The position numbers were made by a program, and so were the translations under genes. Under the pieces are notes generated by a model that worked only from the letters and a program-made list of their open reading frames with translations, was not told where the DNA came from and searched no databases. Positions 26,351 to 33,470 of a stretch of 64,000 nt of DNA are shown here, piece after piece. Numbering within the stretch: position 1 is the stretch's first letter; each line of letters begins with the position of its first letter. Source of the DNA: Bdellovibrionales bacterium GWA1_52_35 (lineage in GTDB: Bacteria; Bdellovibrionota; UBA1018); contig MEPO01000035.1 of NCBI GenBank assembly GCA_001769805.1, positions 16,868 through 80,867 on the forward strand. Direction: 5' to 3'.

Positions 26351-26987
26351 GTTCGAAATTTACTCCGAAACGCGCTATTCCAAAGTATTTGTAGGAACGC
26401 TCACGTACAATCCAGAAACGTCTATCTATACATTTACTTACGATAAACGCTATTTGGATTTGAAGACGGCCATTCCAATTGGCCCGGAGCTGCCGCTGAG
26501 GAGGCGTGTTCACCAATCGAAAAAGCATGAAATATTTCCCTCTCTCCTTGATCGAATTCCTTCGCGGGACAACCCAGCTTATGAGGAGTATTGCCGCGCG
26601 CAGGGAGTAGATCCGAAGGAAAATAATCCCATAATTCTGTTAACAACAATTGGGAAGCGCGGCCCTTCTACGTTTGTTTTTGAGGCGGTCTATGCCGAGA
26701 ACGACATTCGCGAAGCGGTTGTTAATTTTCGAAAGGCAGAAGGCCTGAGTGTTCGCGAATTGGCTACCGCTTTTGACATTAACTACCCGACGCTGAATCG
26801 ACTGGAAACAGGAAAAAGTCAGGACAAGGCGACAAAGAGACTGCTGGAGTTGTATTTTATCTTTCCTCGGGCGGCGATTTGGGTCATTCGCAAAAACTCA
26901 CGCAAATTACACCATTCCGTTGTCGAAAGATTGCTCGCGTACTTTGAGGCAAAACAGAACGAGGAGATCGAACAGCCAAACTTGTAA
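26325..26987 (+). CDS. HipS-HipB fusion: HipA N-terminal subdomain joined to a helix-turn-helix antitoxin
   Basis: 220 residues. Residues about 15-130 match the HipA N-subdomain/HipS (VGTLTYNPETSIYTFTYDKRYL, AIPIGPELPLRRR, FPSLLDRIPSRDNPAYEEYC), the piece missing from the preceding kinase. Residues about 133-175 are an XRE-type HTH (VVNFRKAEGLSVRELATAF, YPTLNRLETGKS), the usual HipB role, and a basic tail follows. In E. coli HipBST these are two proteins, encoded before HipT; here they are fused and encoded after the kinase. The product should both neutralise the kinase and repress the operon at the palindromes near 25,370. Confidence 0.87.
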   Translation: MHLSRNPAKFEIYSETRYSKVFVGTLTYNPETSIYTFTYDKRYLDLKTAIPIGPELPLRRRVHQSKKHEIFPSLLDRIPSRDNPAYEEYCRAQGVDPKENNPIILLTTIGKRGPSTFVFEAVYAENDIREAVVNFRKAEGLSVRELATAFDINYPTLNRLETGKSQDKATKRLLELYFIFPRAAIWVIRKNSRKLHHSVVERLLAYFEAKQNEEIEQPNL

Positions 26988-27008
26988 ACGCCAAGAGGCA
27001 GCTATTGT

Positions 27009-27640
27009 TCAACGGGCAATAAATTTGAATTCAATGGAGCGCCCCTCCTTGATTTCGCCGTAATTACCTTTTCCGGTAATTTCTTCGCGATCGTTCACAA
27101 ATTCGAATGGATCACTAATATCCAACGAATAAGATACATCAGTACCTCGTTGGGCTTTTATGGACTCGAGCCTGAGCCGGTGAACTTGGCGCGGAGGGGT
27201 CGGAGGGAGGTCGAGCTTTCTCCTGTCTCCAATTGCTGTCTGCCCTTGGTGATGGGCATCCCCTCCTTGAGTGAATCGGTGCTGTTCTTGTCGAGATGCG
27301 CATAAAGCGACTCGCCACCGTCAGCGTGGTGGACGATGACATAACGTCCCCAGCCTTGAATCGCCAACCCGGTTCTGGTGTTTGATGTGGGAAGTTCACG
27401 TAGATCCCATTTGATCGCGGAAACTGTACCGTCGGCCACCGACACGACTTTTTCACCGTTGGTCTTATAGTCTACCCCGTAATGAACTCCGGTTTCAAAA
27501 GGGCCGACTACTTCTAGCGAGCCCGTAAGAGGTGAGCCGATCATTTTGCCGGGGCAGACGCTCAAATGTGTTTCGGCATGAGTGGCACTAGTCAACACCG
27601 CGAATGAGAAAAGAATAACGAGGAAAATATCTCGATTCAT
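27009..27640 (-). pseudogene. M23 (LytM-type) peptidase gene, frameshifted in its C-terminal part
   Basis: The first open part (27158-27640) has a signal peptide (MNRDIFLVILFSFAVLTSATHA) and a LytM domain: GVHYGVDYK holds the H-x3-D zinc ligands and VIVHHADGGESLYAHLD the next conserved His. After PITKG the frame loses the family pattern and stops at TAA 27158. The +1 frame continues the protein (GQTAIGD, later LESIKAQRGTDVSYSLDISDPFEF and FKFIAR) to a TGA at 27009. The final HLH zinc motif is not found in any frame. M23 enzymes cut peptidoglycan cross-links in the periplasm; this copy is probably inactive or damaged. Confidence 0.75.
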
Positions 27641-27649
27641 ATGCTGCTA

Positions 27650-28117
27650 TTAACGTGGGCCCGAAGCAAGCACAGCGACGGCCTCGTAGATCCCATCTTT
27701 GTTTCTGAGATTGGTGAATGCGGCGGGTTCCAATGTAATTGAAACAGAATCGGGGGTTTTGTTCTGAATCGGAACTGCTTGAAAAGAGTCGTGGGTCTCC
27801 TTTTCTCCGTTCGAAAAATACTCAACAAAAGCGTATAGCAACTTGGAGGATTCAAGATCAGCCCTCAGCTCCTCCGGAATATTCAATGTGAGGGTCATTC
27901 CTTTCTTTGGAGTGTTTTTTCCTGCTGTGATGCGAGTCTCTGATTTGGCCCGCCTAAAAGCACCGGGCCCGTCCGTAATCACAGTTGCATTGAAGGCTTC
28001 GGCTGTTTCTTTGGTCTGCGTGGTTTCCGCTTTTACCTCAGTTGAGACCTCAAATGTTCCATGTTCGACCGTGATGCTGGGCTTTCTATTCGCAGCTGTG
28101 CTGCACTGGCAAGCCAC
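27650..28117 (-). CDS. Paralogue of the neighbouring lipoprotein, signal peptide apparently lost
   Basis: 155 residues from GTG 28117. It matches gene 28147-28659 along its whole mature part: CQCS start, FTRAKSET/FRRAKSET, PPKKGIALTL/TPKKGMTLTL, VFVEYF, ETHDSFQAVPIQ, LEPSAFTNLRNK and VLASGP. The paralogue has a hydrophobic signal ending LLLPAC, but here ACQCS is the very start. An ATG-led stretch in another frame (MSRASFTMWLA) precedes it, suggesting a frameshift at the signal junction. Product would be cytoplasmic or absent. Tandem duplication with N-terminal decay is the simplest reading. Confidence 0.6.
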   Translation of the reverse strand: MACQCSTAANRKPSITVEHGTFEVSTEVKAETTQTKETAEAFNATVITDGPGAFRRAKSETRITAGKNTPKKGMTLTLNIPEELRADLESSKLLYAFVEYFSNGEKETHDSFQAVPIQNKTPDSVSITLEPAAFTNLRNKDGIYEAVAVLASGPR

Positions 28118-28146
28118 ATGGTGAAACTGGCTCGACTCATAAAGGT

Positions 28147-28659
28147 CTATTTCTTAGGTCCGGAAGCCAGTACCACCACGGCCTCGTATGTACCCGTTTT
28201 GTTTCTCAGGTTTGTGAAGGCGCTGGGTTCCAATGTGATGAGCACCGAATCCGATGTTTGCTTTTGAATTGGAACGGCCTGGAAGGAATCGTGGGTTTCA
28301 TGTACTCCATTATAAAAATATTCGACGAAGACATAGAGTTCTTTTGACGCCTTGAGGTCGGTCTTGATCTCCGCGGGTATTGGCAAAGTGAGTGCGATTC
28401 CCTTTTTTGGAGGGGTCTTGTCCGCAGCAACTACAGTTTCGGATTTCGCACGGGTGAATCCACCGGGTCCTTCCGTATTGACCGTGACACTGAAGGTCTC
28501 AGCTGTTTCTTTGGCTTGGGTGGACTCGATTATGACTTCGGTCGGGGAGTCGAAGGTTCCTGGATCGACCGCCACGGTGGCCGCCTTGTTTGCGTTCGTG
28601 CTGCATTGGCACGCGGGCAGTAAAAGGATAGCCAAGGCAGCCATTCTGCATTTCTTCAT
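28147..28659 (-). CDS. Small lipoprotein of unknown function
   Basis: 170 residues. MKKCRMAALAILLLPACQCS is a lipoprotein signal with lipobox LPAC, so the mature protein should be anchored by Cys17. The mature part is beta-rich with no familiar motif; STQAKETAETFSVTVNTEGPGGFTRAKSET and VFVEYFYNG suggest an immunoglobulin-like fold. ATG 28659 overlaps the AbiEii-type gene's stop (ATGA). Its paralogue follows immediately downstream. The link to the AbiE genes may be accidental. Confidence 0.75.
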   Translation of the reverse strand: MKKCRMAALAILLLPACQCSTNANKAATVAVDPGTFDSPTEVIIESTQAKETAETFSVTVNTEGPGGFTRAKSETVVAADKTPPKKGIALTLPIPAEIKTDLKASKELYVFVEYFYNGVHETHDSFQAVPIQKQTSDSVLITLEPSAFTNLRNKTGTYEAVVVLASGPKK

Positions 28660-29183
28660 TTCGCCTCCGTCTTTTTCAGAAGATTGTTTGCCAAAATCCA
28701 GGCATTGAGCTCGTCAAACACGCTCGTGATTGCATCGGGGAGTTTCAGCTTCTGTTTCTGAGCTCCCAAGCCGCGTATGGTTTCGACCGGATAAACGAGA
28801 AGCGAGATTTCACCTTCGAAGATCGGCTTTCCGCGATATTCAAATGGGTGGAAGTGCTGCTCTGCAGGTGTGACTACGTCGCCCACGCCGATATCCACTT
28901 GGATCCGGTCACTCATTTTGCCGAGCTTGACGTTGAGGCTGACCCGATACCCTGTGTAATCCATATGGGGCTCAGTTAATTCCTCGATACCTGTCCAGGC
29001 GAACTGAAATCCGTCCTTGATGCTGACTAGGCCACCCTTGAAGATAAATCGATCATGGTGCTCTGATCTGGAGAGCCTCGCTAGGAAGCGTTCCAGCAGG
29101 AGCTGCTTCCAGACTTCATTGAACGGGACGCCTCGGTCCTTTGCGATGGCCTTGATTCTTTCCTTGAGCGCGGTTTCATTCAT
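28656..29183 (-). CDS. AbiEii-family nucleotidyltransferase toxin, internally deleted
   Basis: 175 residues, short for a family usually of 230-300. FIFKGG is the conserved GG start of the nucleotidyltransferase fold, and VDIGVGD and LLVYPVETI are later family landmarks. The metal-binding R-x-T-x-D-x-D segment that should follow FKGG within about 20 residues is missing: the chain goes straight to LVSIKDGFQFAWTG. The C-terminal AEK...KDxxD helix is also changed. It is therefore probably an inactive toxin. It is coupled to the AbiEi antitoxin by an ATGA overlap at 29180-29183, the standard AbiE order. Confidence 0.75.
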   Translation of the reverse strand: MNETALKERIKAIAKDRGVPFNEVWKQLLLERFLARLSRSEHHDRFIFKGGLVSIKDGFQFAWTGIEELTEPHMDYTGYRVSLNVKLGKMSDRIQVDIGVGDVVTPAEQHFHPFEYRGKPIFEGEISLLVYPVETIRGLGAQKQKLKLPDAITSVFDELNAWILANNLLKKTEAK

Positions 29184-29776
29184 GTGGTCACCGCCAAAAG
29201 GTAGGGGGTGATCGGGACCCGTAGCTGCTTTGCGTAACCCCGGAGCTTTTCCAGGTCGAGTTTCTCTTTCCCCTTTCTATTAAAGGCCATTTTGAGTGCT
29301 TTGATTGCTGTTTCGCGGCTCAGATATCGAAAGGCGTCGACGATCGTTCTTTCGCTGTCAAAGATGGGAACGCTGATCCCGCTGATGGTGGTTTGTGTTT
29401 TACCTATCTCAAGATTTCTCATGCGCACGACTTTGATGGACGGAACCGCACGATGGCGGGTGGTATGCTGAATGGCGATCCAGTGCTGCCTGGGGATCTC
29501 TTCCGTCAGACCATAAATCGCTAGCGCGGAGGTGAGGCAAATGACTCCGTCCTTGACTGAGCGTATGGCAATGACGAGATCTTCCCAGCGAATATCTTCA
29601 ATAGGAGGAGTACCAGCGGCCCGGTAGACTCCGCGGCTCAGTCGTTCCAGGTCTCCGCGACGGCTGTAGTGTGCAAGCGTGGCCGCGGTTACGCCCAGGC
29701 GGGCAGCCTGCTTGGTCGTGAAGCTGGGGGCCTTGAGCACAGGCGCCAGTTGCTTAAGTCCGGTCTTAGGCCGCAT
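29180..29776 (-). CDS. AbiEi antitoxin (type IV toxin-antitoxin), DNA-binding repressor
   Basis: 198 residues, normal length. The N-terminal winged helix (FTTKQAARLGVTAATLAHYSRRGDLERLSRGVYR) and the C-terminal antitoxin domain (CLTSALAIYGLTEEIPRQHWIAIQ, VPIFDSERTIVDAFRYLSRETAIKAL) are both complete. AbiEi represses its own operon and protects from AbiEii without direct binding. A matching long inverted repeat lies immediately upstream. The cognate toxin gene next to it carries an internal deletion. Confidence 0.92.
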   Translation of the reverse strand: MRPKTGLKQLAPVLKAPSFTTKQAARLGVTAATLAHYSRRGDLERLSRGVYRAAGTPPIEDIRWEDLVIAIRSVKDGVICLTSALAIYGLTEEIPRQHWIAIQHTTRHRAVPSIKVVRMRNLEIGKTQTTISGISVPIFDSERTIVDAFRYLSRETAIKALKMAFNRKGKEKLDLEKLRGYAKQLRVPITPYLLAVTT

Positions 29777-29779
29777 GTG

Positions 29780-29836
29780 TTATAACTTAACATTGGCACC
29801 CACAGTTTGTATATGGGTGCCAATATAAAGTTATGA
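29780..29836. promoter_or_regulatory. Inverted-repeat operator upstream of AbiEi, 23-bp arms
   Basis: Left arm 29780-29802 and right arm 29814-29836 match at 20 of 23 positions, including the perfect ATTGGCACCCA/TGGGTGCCAAT core and an outer ATAACTT/AAGTTAT. The spacer is 11 bp. AbiEi proteins are known to bind two 23-bp inverted repeats in their own promoter, so this is the expected autoregulatory site. Its left arm ends a few bases before the start codon. Confidence 0.85.
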
Positions 29837-29874
29837 ATGCAATAATATCAATGGGATGGTGATTCATATCTGCC

Positions 29875-30144
29875 CTAATCCGCCTTTGTAGCGATGGCCC
29901 GCAGTCTGGCCCTAGCTTCCTCTGGCATGTGTGTCGCGATATGGTGAAACACGTCCGGAAGATACAGATCAAAGACAGTGGAAATGTCCACGCCGAAAAC
30001 ATTCAGTGCCTTTTGAATCACGCCGGAAATATCTGGGCTCTGCTTCGATTTCCTCGTCAGGAATGGCAGCAAGTCTTTCGCTAATCCGCTCCAAATCCAG
30101 GGCCTGTTTGCCTCCGCGCAGAATTTTCTTTTTCTTAAAAACAA
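29875..30144 (-). pseudogene. C-terminal fragment of a small protein, frameshifted
   Basis: The reading frame ends with SPDISGVIQKALNVFGVDISTVFDLYLPDVFHHIATHMPEEARARLRAIATKAD, which looks like genuine protein. The N-terminal half in this frame (MFLRKRKFCAEANRPW) does not; the neighbouring frame gives ILRGGKQALDLERISERLAAIPDEEIEAE, which does. A single shift at about 30,045 would join the two into one protein of about 85 residues. It follows the nucleotidyltransferase fragment and may be what is left of a partner or of its C-terminus. No function assigned. Confidence 0.45.
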
Positions 30145-30170
30145 AATAACCCGGCTTTATGCCGGGTCAT
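30136..30170 (-). terminator. Rho-independent terminator at the end of the nucleotidyltransferase fragment
   Basis: On the minus strand ACCCGGC, loop ATAAA, GCCGGGT is followed by TATTTTGTTTTT. The stem (30149-30155 with 30161-30167) overlaps the TGA stop of the gene ending at 30167. Confidence 0.65.
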
Positions 30171-30460
30171 TTTGTATGAATTTGAAAACCGAGATCTTTC
30201 AAAACAGTTGAAAGGGAGGCTATATTTGTTGGCAATACGGGGCGCCGTGGAATCAAAAAATCTAGATCGGCTGTGCCTATTGGTTGCGCATGGGTTTTTG
30301 CCATACAGCAATCGTAAACAATCAGCGCAACACCGCCTCCGAGCACGATGCTATCCCGCCAAGGCCCGAGAGCCCTGGCAAGCTGCTCGAGCTGTTCAAT
30401 GATCGCGTCATTAGATTCCCGGGATCCGGGGGATTCCGGCGTTGCTGGCCGTGATTTCAT
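30167..30460 (-). CDS. Truncated nucleotidyltransferase-like protein, partner of the AbiEi_2-type regulator
   Basis: 97 residues from ATG 30460, which overlaps the regulator's stop (ATGA); the frame also extends to 30490. SIVLGGGVALIVYD and GTADLDFLIPRR give the GG and DLD signatures of a DNA-polymerase-beta-type nucleotidyltransferase, as in AbiEii-like toxins. The protein ends at LGFQIHTK, where relatives continue for another 80-100 residues, so it is probably truncated and inactive. A terminator hairpin covers its stop. Confidence 0.65.
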   Translation of the reverse strand: MKSRPATPESPGSRESNDAIIEQLEQLARALGPWRDSIVLGGGVALIVYDCCMAKTHAQPIGTADLDFLIPRRPVLPTNIASLSTVLKDLGFQIHTK

Positions 30461-31209
30461 GAAACGTCCTCGACTTCGGACCACCGACAAAGTTTGGAAA
30501 GGACGGGCATTTTTCTAAAAAGCACCTCCGCTTGTTCCCGTCCTCGCAATGGAAAATGATAAAGATCAAGAAATGTCAGAATTGCGTAAGCGGAGCGCCA
30601 AGGATCTTTTCCTGCGGCAGCACTCAGCCGGTCCAGGACTCCCGCGTAGTAGGGTTGCAAAAGTAGCACCTCATAGCCGCGGTCTTGTTCGATGAGCCCG
30701 AGCTTTTCGCCTGTAGACATCAGTGTGTCCCATTTCGGAAGATAGAACTCATGAGTTCTTAAATTTGTGGCTCCCGCATGAAATACATCGCGAGCTGCAG
30801 TATGGAGTGCTGGGACCAGTGCGGCTTTAGCTCCGAGAGTCTTGGATGCCGAATTGAAGCGCGCTTGATCCGCGATCGCAAATTGCCGGGATCTTGATTT
30901 CTTCTGTAGCCGGTACGTTTTCAACCATTGGACCAAAAGATCTTTAGGATTGTCTAAGCTGAAGCGTTTGTTCGTTCTAAAACCGTGGGCGCGTATGATT
31001 CCTTCATACTCCAGCGCTAATACCACTCGATGTACGGTGCCGGGGCTGAGCTTGAGTTCTCGAGCGAGTTCGTTAACTGCAAATGTGCCAGTGCCATGCT
31101 TTTCTGGAAGAGTACTCATCAAATAGAAAAGTACGAGTGCGCCCTTCTTGCTGAAGGGATCGGGAGAAGCCAGTTCTGATGATCGAGTAATTATTCCGAA
31201 GTGCGCCAC
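30457..31209 (-). CDS. Winged-helix regulator of the AbiEi_2 type
   Basis: 250 residues from GTG 31209. The N-terminal winged helix (FAVNELARELKLSPGTVHRVVLALEYEGIIRAHG) and the C-terminal FLDLYHFPLRGREQAEVL, a form of the DxYHxPxRGxExAE signature, identify the AbiEi_2 antitoxin/regulator family. It shares both parts with the protein at 38152-38886, so the island carries two paralogues. It is coupled to a nucleotidyltransferase fragment downstream. A 12-bp-arm inverted repeat overlaps its start codon, consistent with self-repression. Confidence 0.85.
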   Translation of the reverse strand: MAHFGIITRSSELASPDPFSKKGALVLFYLMSTLPEKHGTGTFAVNELARELKLSPGTVHRVVLALEYEGIIRAHGFRTNKRFSLDNPKDLLVQWLKTYRLQKKSRSRQFAIADQARFNSASKTLGAKAALVPALHTAARDVFHAGATNLRTHEFYLPKWDTLMSTGEKLGLIEQDRGYEVLLLQPYYAGVLDRLSAAAGKDPWRSAYAILTFLDLYHFPLRGREQAEVLFRKMPVLSKLCRWSEVEDVS

Positions 31210-31264
31210 TATTCAATATTATGAACTATCTAAAAAATATTGAATAGCTTAAATATTCGAATAG
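31209..31264. promoter_or_regulatory. Operator-like inverted repeat at the start of the AbiEi_2-type gene
   Basis: CTATTCAATATT (31209-31220) and AATATTGAATAG (31236-31247) are perfect 12-bp arms, with a third related half-site ATATTCGAATAG at 31253-31264. The first arm touches the GTG start codon. The layout of two arms plus one extra half-site is repeated, with a different sequence, upstream of the paralogue at 38886. Confidence 0.7.
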
Positions 31265-31520
31265 TTAATGATCAGGAGAGGGCGCGAGGAGATCCCGCGC
31301 AACCTCTTGAGATAAAAAACGGATTTTTATCATATCAACAACTTAGGAACCGAGTTTCGATACTGAGAGATAGATACCGAGCAACCCCTTTGTAGCTTGT
31401 GATGGTTCGCAAGCGGCTTGCAAAATGAGAAATACCCGGGTGGGGATCGTGTGTGCGGTCTGAGTCAATGTTGTCTTACTTCGGAATTGCGAAATGCTCT
31501 CAACGAGGGTGCGAAAACAC

Positions 31521-31542
31521 TGTTCACTATAAAGTGAACAGA
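31521..31542. promoter_or_regulatory. Palindrome upstream of the acetyltransferase gene, identical to one at 38902
   Basis: Arms CTGTTCACT and AGTGAACAG around ATAA form a perfect 22-bp palindrome nine bases before ATG 31551. The same 22 bases occur at 38902-38923 upstream of a regulator gene. Between 31,265 and 31,520 I see no gene. Confidence 0.75.
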
Positions 31543-31550
31543 TAATAATA

Positions 31551-32120
31551 ATGAACATGCTTATGAAGCCGAACCCAAACAACGCTAAAATTATCATCCG
31601 AGAGGTTAAAATTGGTGATGAGCGCGGTATTGCTCGCGCCCACGCGGCTGGGTGGAAAGCGGCTTATCGAGGAATATTTCCTGACGAGATACTGGACGGG
31701 ATGTCAGAGGAAAAGGGGGGCCCGCGTTTTAGAGAAGCCATCGAAAAGCGATTAAGCGACGACAATGCGCCGCCTTTTCTATTGGCAGAAATAGATGGGG
31801 GTATCGCTGGATTTGCAAGTTCAGTCACACCGCCACAGCAGGCGGCAGATATTTACGACTGCGAGATTAAGGCAATCTATGTTGATCCACGGTTTCACCG
31901 ATTAGGCATAGGCAAGAAGCTCGTTTCTGAGACGGCAAAGAGGTTTTTTGATCAAGGTAAACGAGCAATGCTCATTATGACGGCTGATGGTAATCCTTAC
32001 CGCGCCTTTTATGAGAAGCTAGGTGGAAAACCGGTCGAGGGACTGGGATCGATCACTGTGGGCGGTAAAGAGGTTCCGCTGATTGGTTTTGGGTGGAAAG
32101 ATATTCGGTCGTTGTTTTAA
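31551..32120 (+). CDS. GNAT-family N-acetyltransferase
   Basis: 189 residues. IIIREVKIGDERGIARAHAAGWKAAYRGIFPDEIL is the typical start of the RimI/Bls-like group, and KAIYVDPRFHRLGIGKKLVSETAKRF is motif A, which binds acetyl-CoA; NPYRAFYEKLGGK is motif B. The substrate could be a protein, polyamine or antibiotic. It stands alone behind a strong palindrome that also precedes the 38152-38886 regulator gene. ATG 31551, 31557 and 31563 are all possible starts. Confidence 0.88.
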   Translation: MNMLMKPNPNNAKIIIREVKIGDERGIARAHAAGWKAAYRGIFPDEILDGMSEEKGGPRFREAIEKRLSDDNAPPFLLAEIDGGIAGFASSVTPPQQAADIYDCEIKAIYVDPRFHRLGIGKKLVSETAKRFFDQGKRAMLIMTADGNPYRAFYEKLGGKPVEGLGSITVGGKEVPLIGFGWKDIRSLF

Positions 32121-32227
32121 ACTACTAAACTGATCGAGATATGGACAGGGTCGAGATTTAGTTCGTTGCAATACACTCCGAAACTAAACTGACGATCATG
32201 GCCGGAATCGCGTGCAAAACAGGACTG

Positions 32228-32782
32228 CTACTTGCGCTTTGTAATTGATGCAGCCTTAAGCGCCTTAAGGAACTCTTCGTACTTCTGAAGAGCTCCTTCG
32301 ATTTTCGACCACGGTTTTACGTCTTTCAGGTCCACGGGCTGAGCCAGTGTGACCCAGACAGCCTGATCCAATCCTTGCCGATCATTCCAATGATAAAATG
32401 CGGCCAAGCGATCCTTTACGCAATCTGTGGGGGTCAGGAGTTTCAGTGTCCCGCTTTTGAGTTTTATCTGGTTAAATTCTGTAATCAGGGATTCGCCGAC
32501 GCGAATCGCCGAACCAGGAAACTCGACAAAGAACTTGGACTTAGGATGAATGAATAAACGGCTGCGGTCTTGATTAAAGCCAAGATCTTCCATGACTTTC
32601 TTGATTTTAGATCGATCAGCTAACGACACGAAGTCCAGATCAAAGCTCTCGTAGCGATTGTTCGTGTAGATCGAAACAACCGCGCCTCCGGACAGAAAGG
32701 CGTCTATGCCGACTTTTCGGAGGGCTTCGGAGACAATCGCCCCGAGTTCCGCAATAGTTGTCTTTTCAGAAATGGTGCTCAC
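32228..32782 (-). CDS. Nucleotidyltransferase-like protein, second gene of a wHTH pair
   Basis: 184 residues from GTG 32782, which overlaps the wHTH gene's stop (GTGA). GIDAFLSGGAVVSIY and YESFDLDFVSL provide the GG and D-x-D of a minimal nucleotidyltransferase fold, and LTPTDCVKDRLAAFYHWNDRQGLDQAVWV is the conserved C-terminal helix of the DUF6036/AbiEii-like group. Unlike two other nucleotidyltransferases in the island, it looks complete. Its partner is a DNA-binding protein, so a toxin-antitoxin role is likely by analogy. Confidence 0.75.
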   Translation of the reverse strand: MSTISEKTTIAELGAIVSEALRKVGIDAFLSGGAVVSIYTNNRYESFDLDFVSLADRSKIKKVMEDLGFNQDRSRLFIHPKSKFFVEFPGSAIRVGESLITEFNQIKLKSGTLKLLTPTDCVKDRLAAFYHWNDRQGLDQAVWVTLAQPVDLKDVKPWSKIEGALQKYEEFLKALKAASITKRK

Positions 32783-33114
32783 GGGAGTGGCTTTCCTTTC
32801 CTGCGTGGGCGGGCTCGCGCTCTAAAGTACTTCGTCTGATATTCCTCAGGCAGATGCGACAGTGCCTTCTGCAGAAGTGCATGAAGTTCGTCACGAAAGA
32901 GATAGCGAGGGTTCCACTGGTACTCCCGGGTTTTGCCGATCAGTCTACTAGCGAGAACACCCTCGCGTTCAAACCGCTCAAGCTGTCTTTGAATTTGGCT
33001 GACTGGAAGTCCAAAAGTATTCGCGATTCCGCGCGGATAGCCGGAACCGTAGCTCTCCATATAAAGAAGAACTTTTTCGGCTGTATCGTTTCCAAAAAGA
33101 CCTGAAAGGAGCAT
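32779..33114 (-). CDS. Winged-helix DNA-binding protein (ArsR-like), probable antitoxin/repressor
   Basis: 111 residues from ATG 33114. GYPRGIANTFGLPVSQIQRQLERFEREGVLASRLIGKTREYQWNP is a classic winged helix. The very basic tail FRARARPRRKGKPLP is also found, as a remnant, at 35947-36036. It precedes and overlaps the nucleotidyltransferase gene. A 40-bp nested palindrome sits directly upstream of the ATG, consistent with autoregulation. Confidence 0.82.
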   Translation of the reverse strand: MLLSGLFGNDTAEKVLLYMESYGSGYPRGIANTFGLPVSQIQRQLERFEREGVLASRLIGKTREYQWNPRYLFRDELHALLQKALSHLPEEYQTKYFRARARPRRKGKPLP

Positions 33115-33115
33115 G

Positions 33116-33155
33116 TGACCCTCTTATAAGGTCATGTTACCTTAACTGAGGGTCA
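33116..33155. promoter_or_regulatory. Nested palindrome operator upstream of the wHTH gene
   Basis: Outer arms TGACCCTC (33116-33123) and GAGGGTCA (33148-33155) enclose inner arms AAGGT and ACCTT, with equal four-base spacers between inner and outer arms. It begins one base before the start codon. Confidence 0.75.
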
Positions 33156-33204
33156 AATGTCAAAACGGCTGAATTTCGAGGTATTACAGTTGAGCCCGCC
33201 GAGA

Positions 33205-33311
33205 AGGAGGGTCTCGTTGACCTGGTGACCAACCTCATGACATTTCAGGATTAGAAATATTTCAGTCAACAATAAGAAAGCTGATCTGCGATATAGAGGG
33301 GTACTGAGCGG
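33205..33311 (+). repeat. Island repeat copy C (full 107-bp unit)
   Basis: Runs from AGGAGGGTCTC to GTACTGAGCGG. Copy F is the same length with five substitutions, four of them in the GTTGACCTGGTGACC segment. The unit contains the palindrome GAAATATTTC and two ATTTCAG direct repeats. No open reading frame fills it. The remaining intergenic bases to 33,470 show nothing else. Confidence 0.93.
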
Positions 33312-33470
33312 GAGGTTTGGAGCTTTTTGTGGTCAAATTCGCGACGAGAATTCGGTTTAAATCCGCTTTTGAATGACTCCGGTTATGGAGGCTTTAGCCT
33401 GCCTCAATGAACTAAGTGGCCCAAGAATAGGAGTGGAAGAGTTAGTCAGATACCGAGCACCGGCACAATT

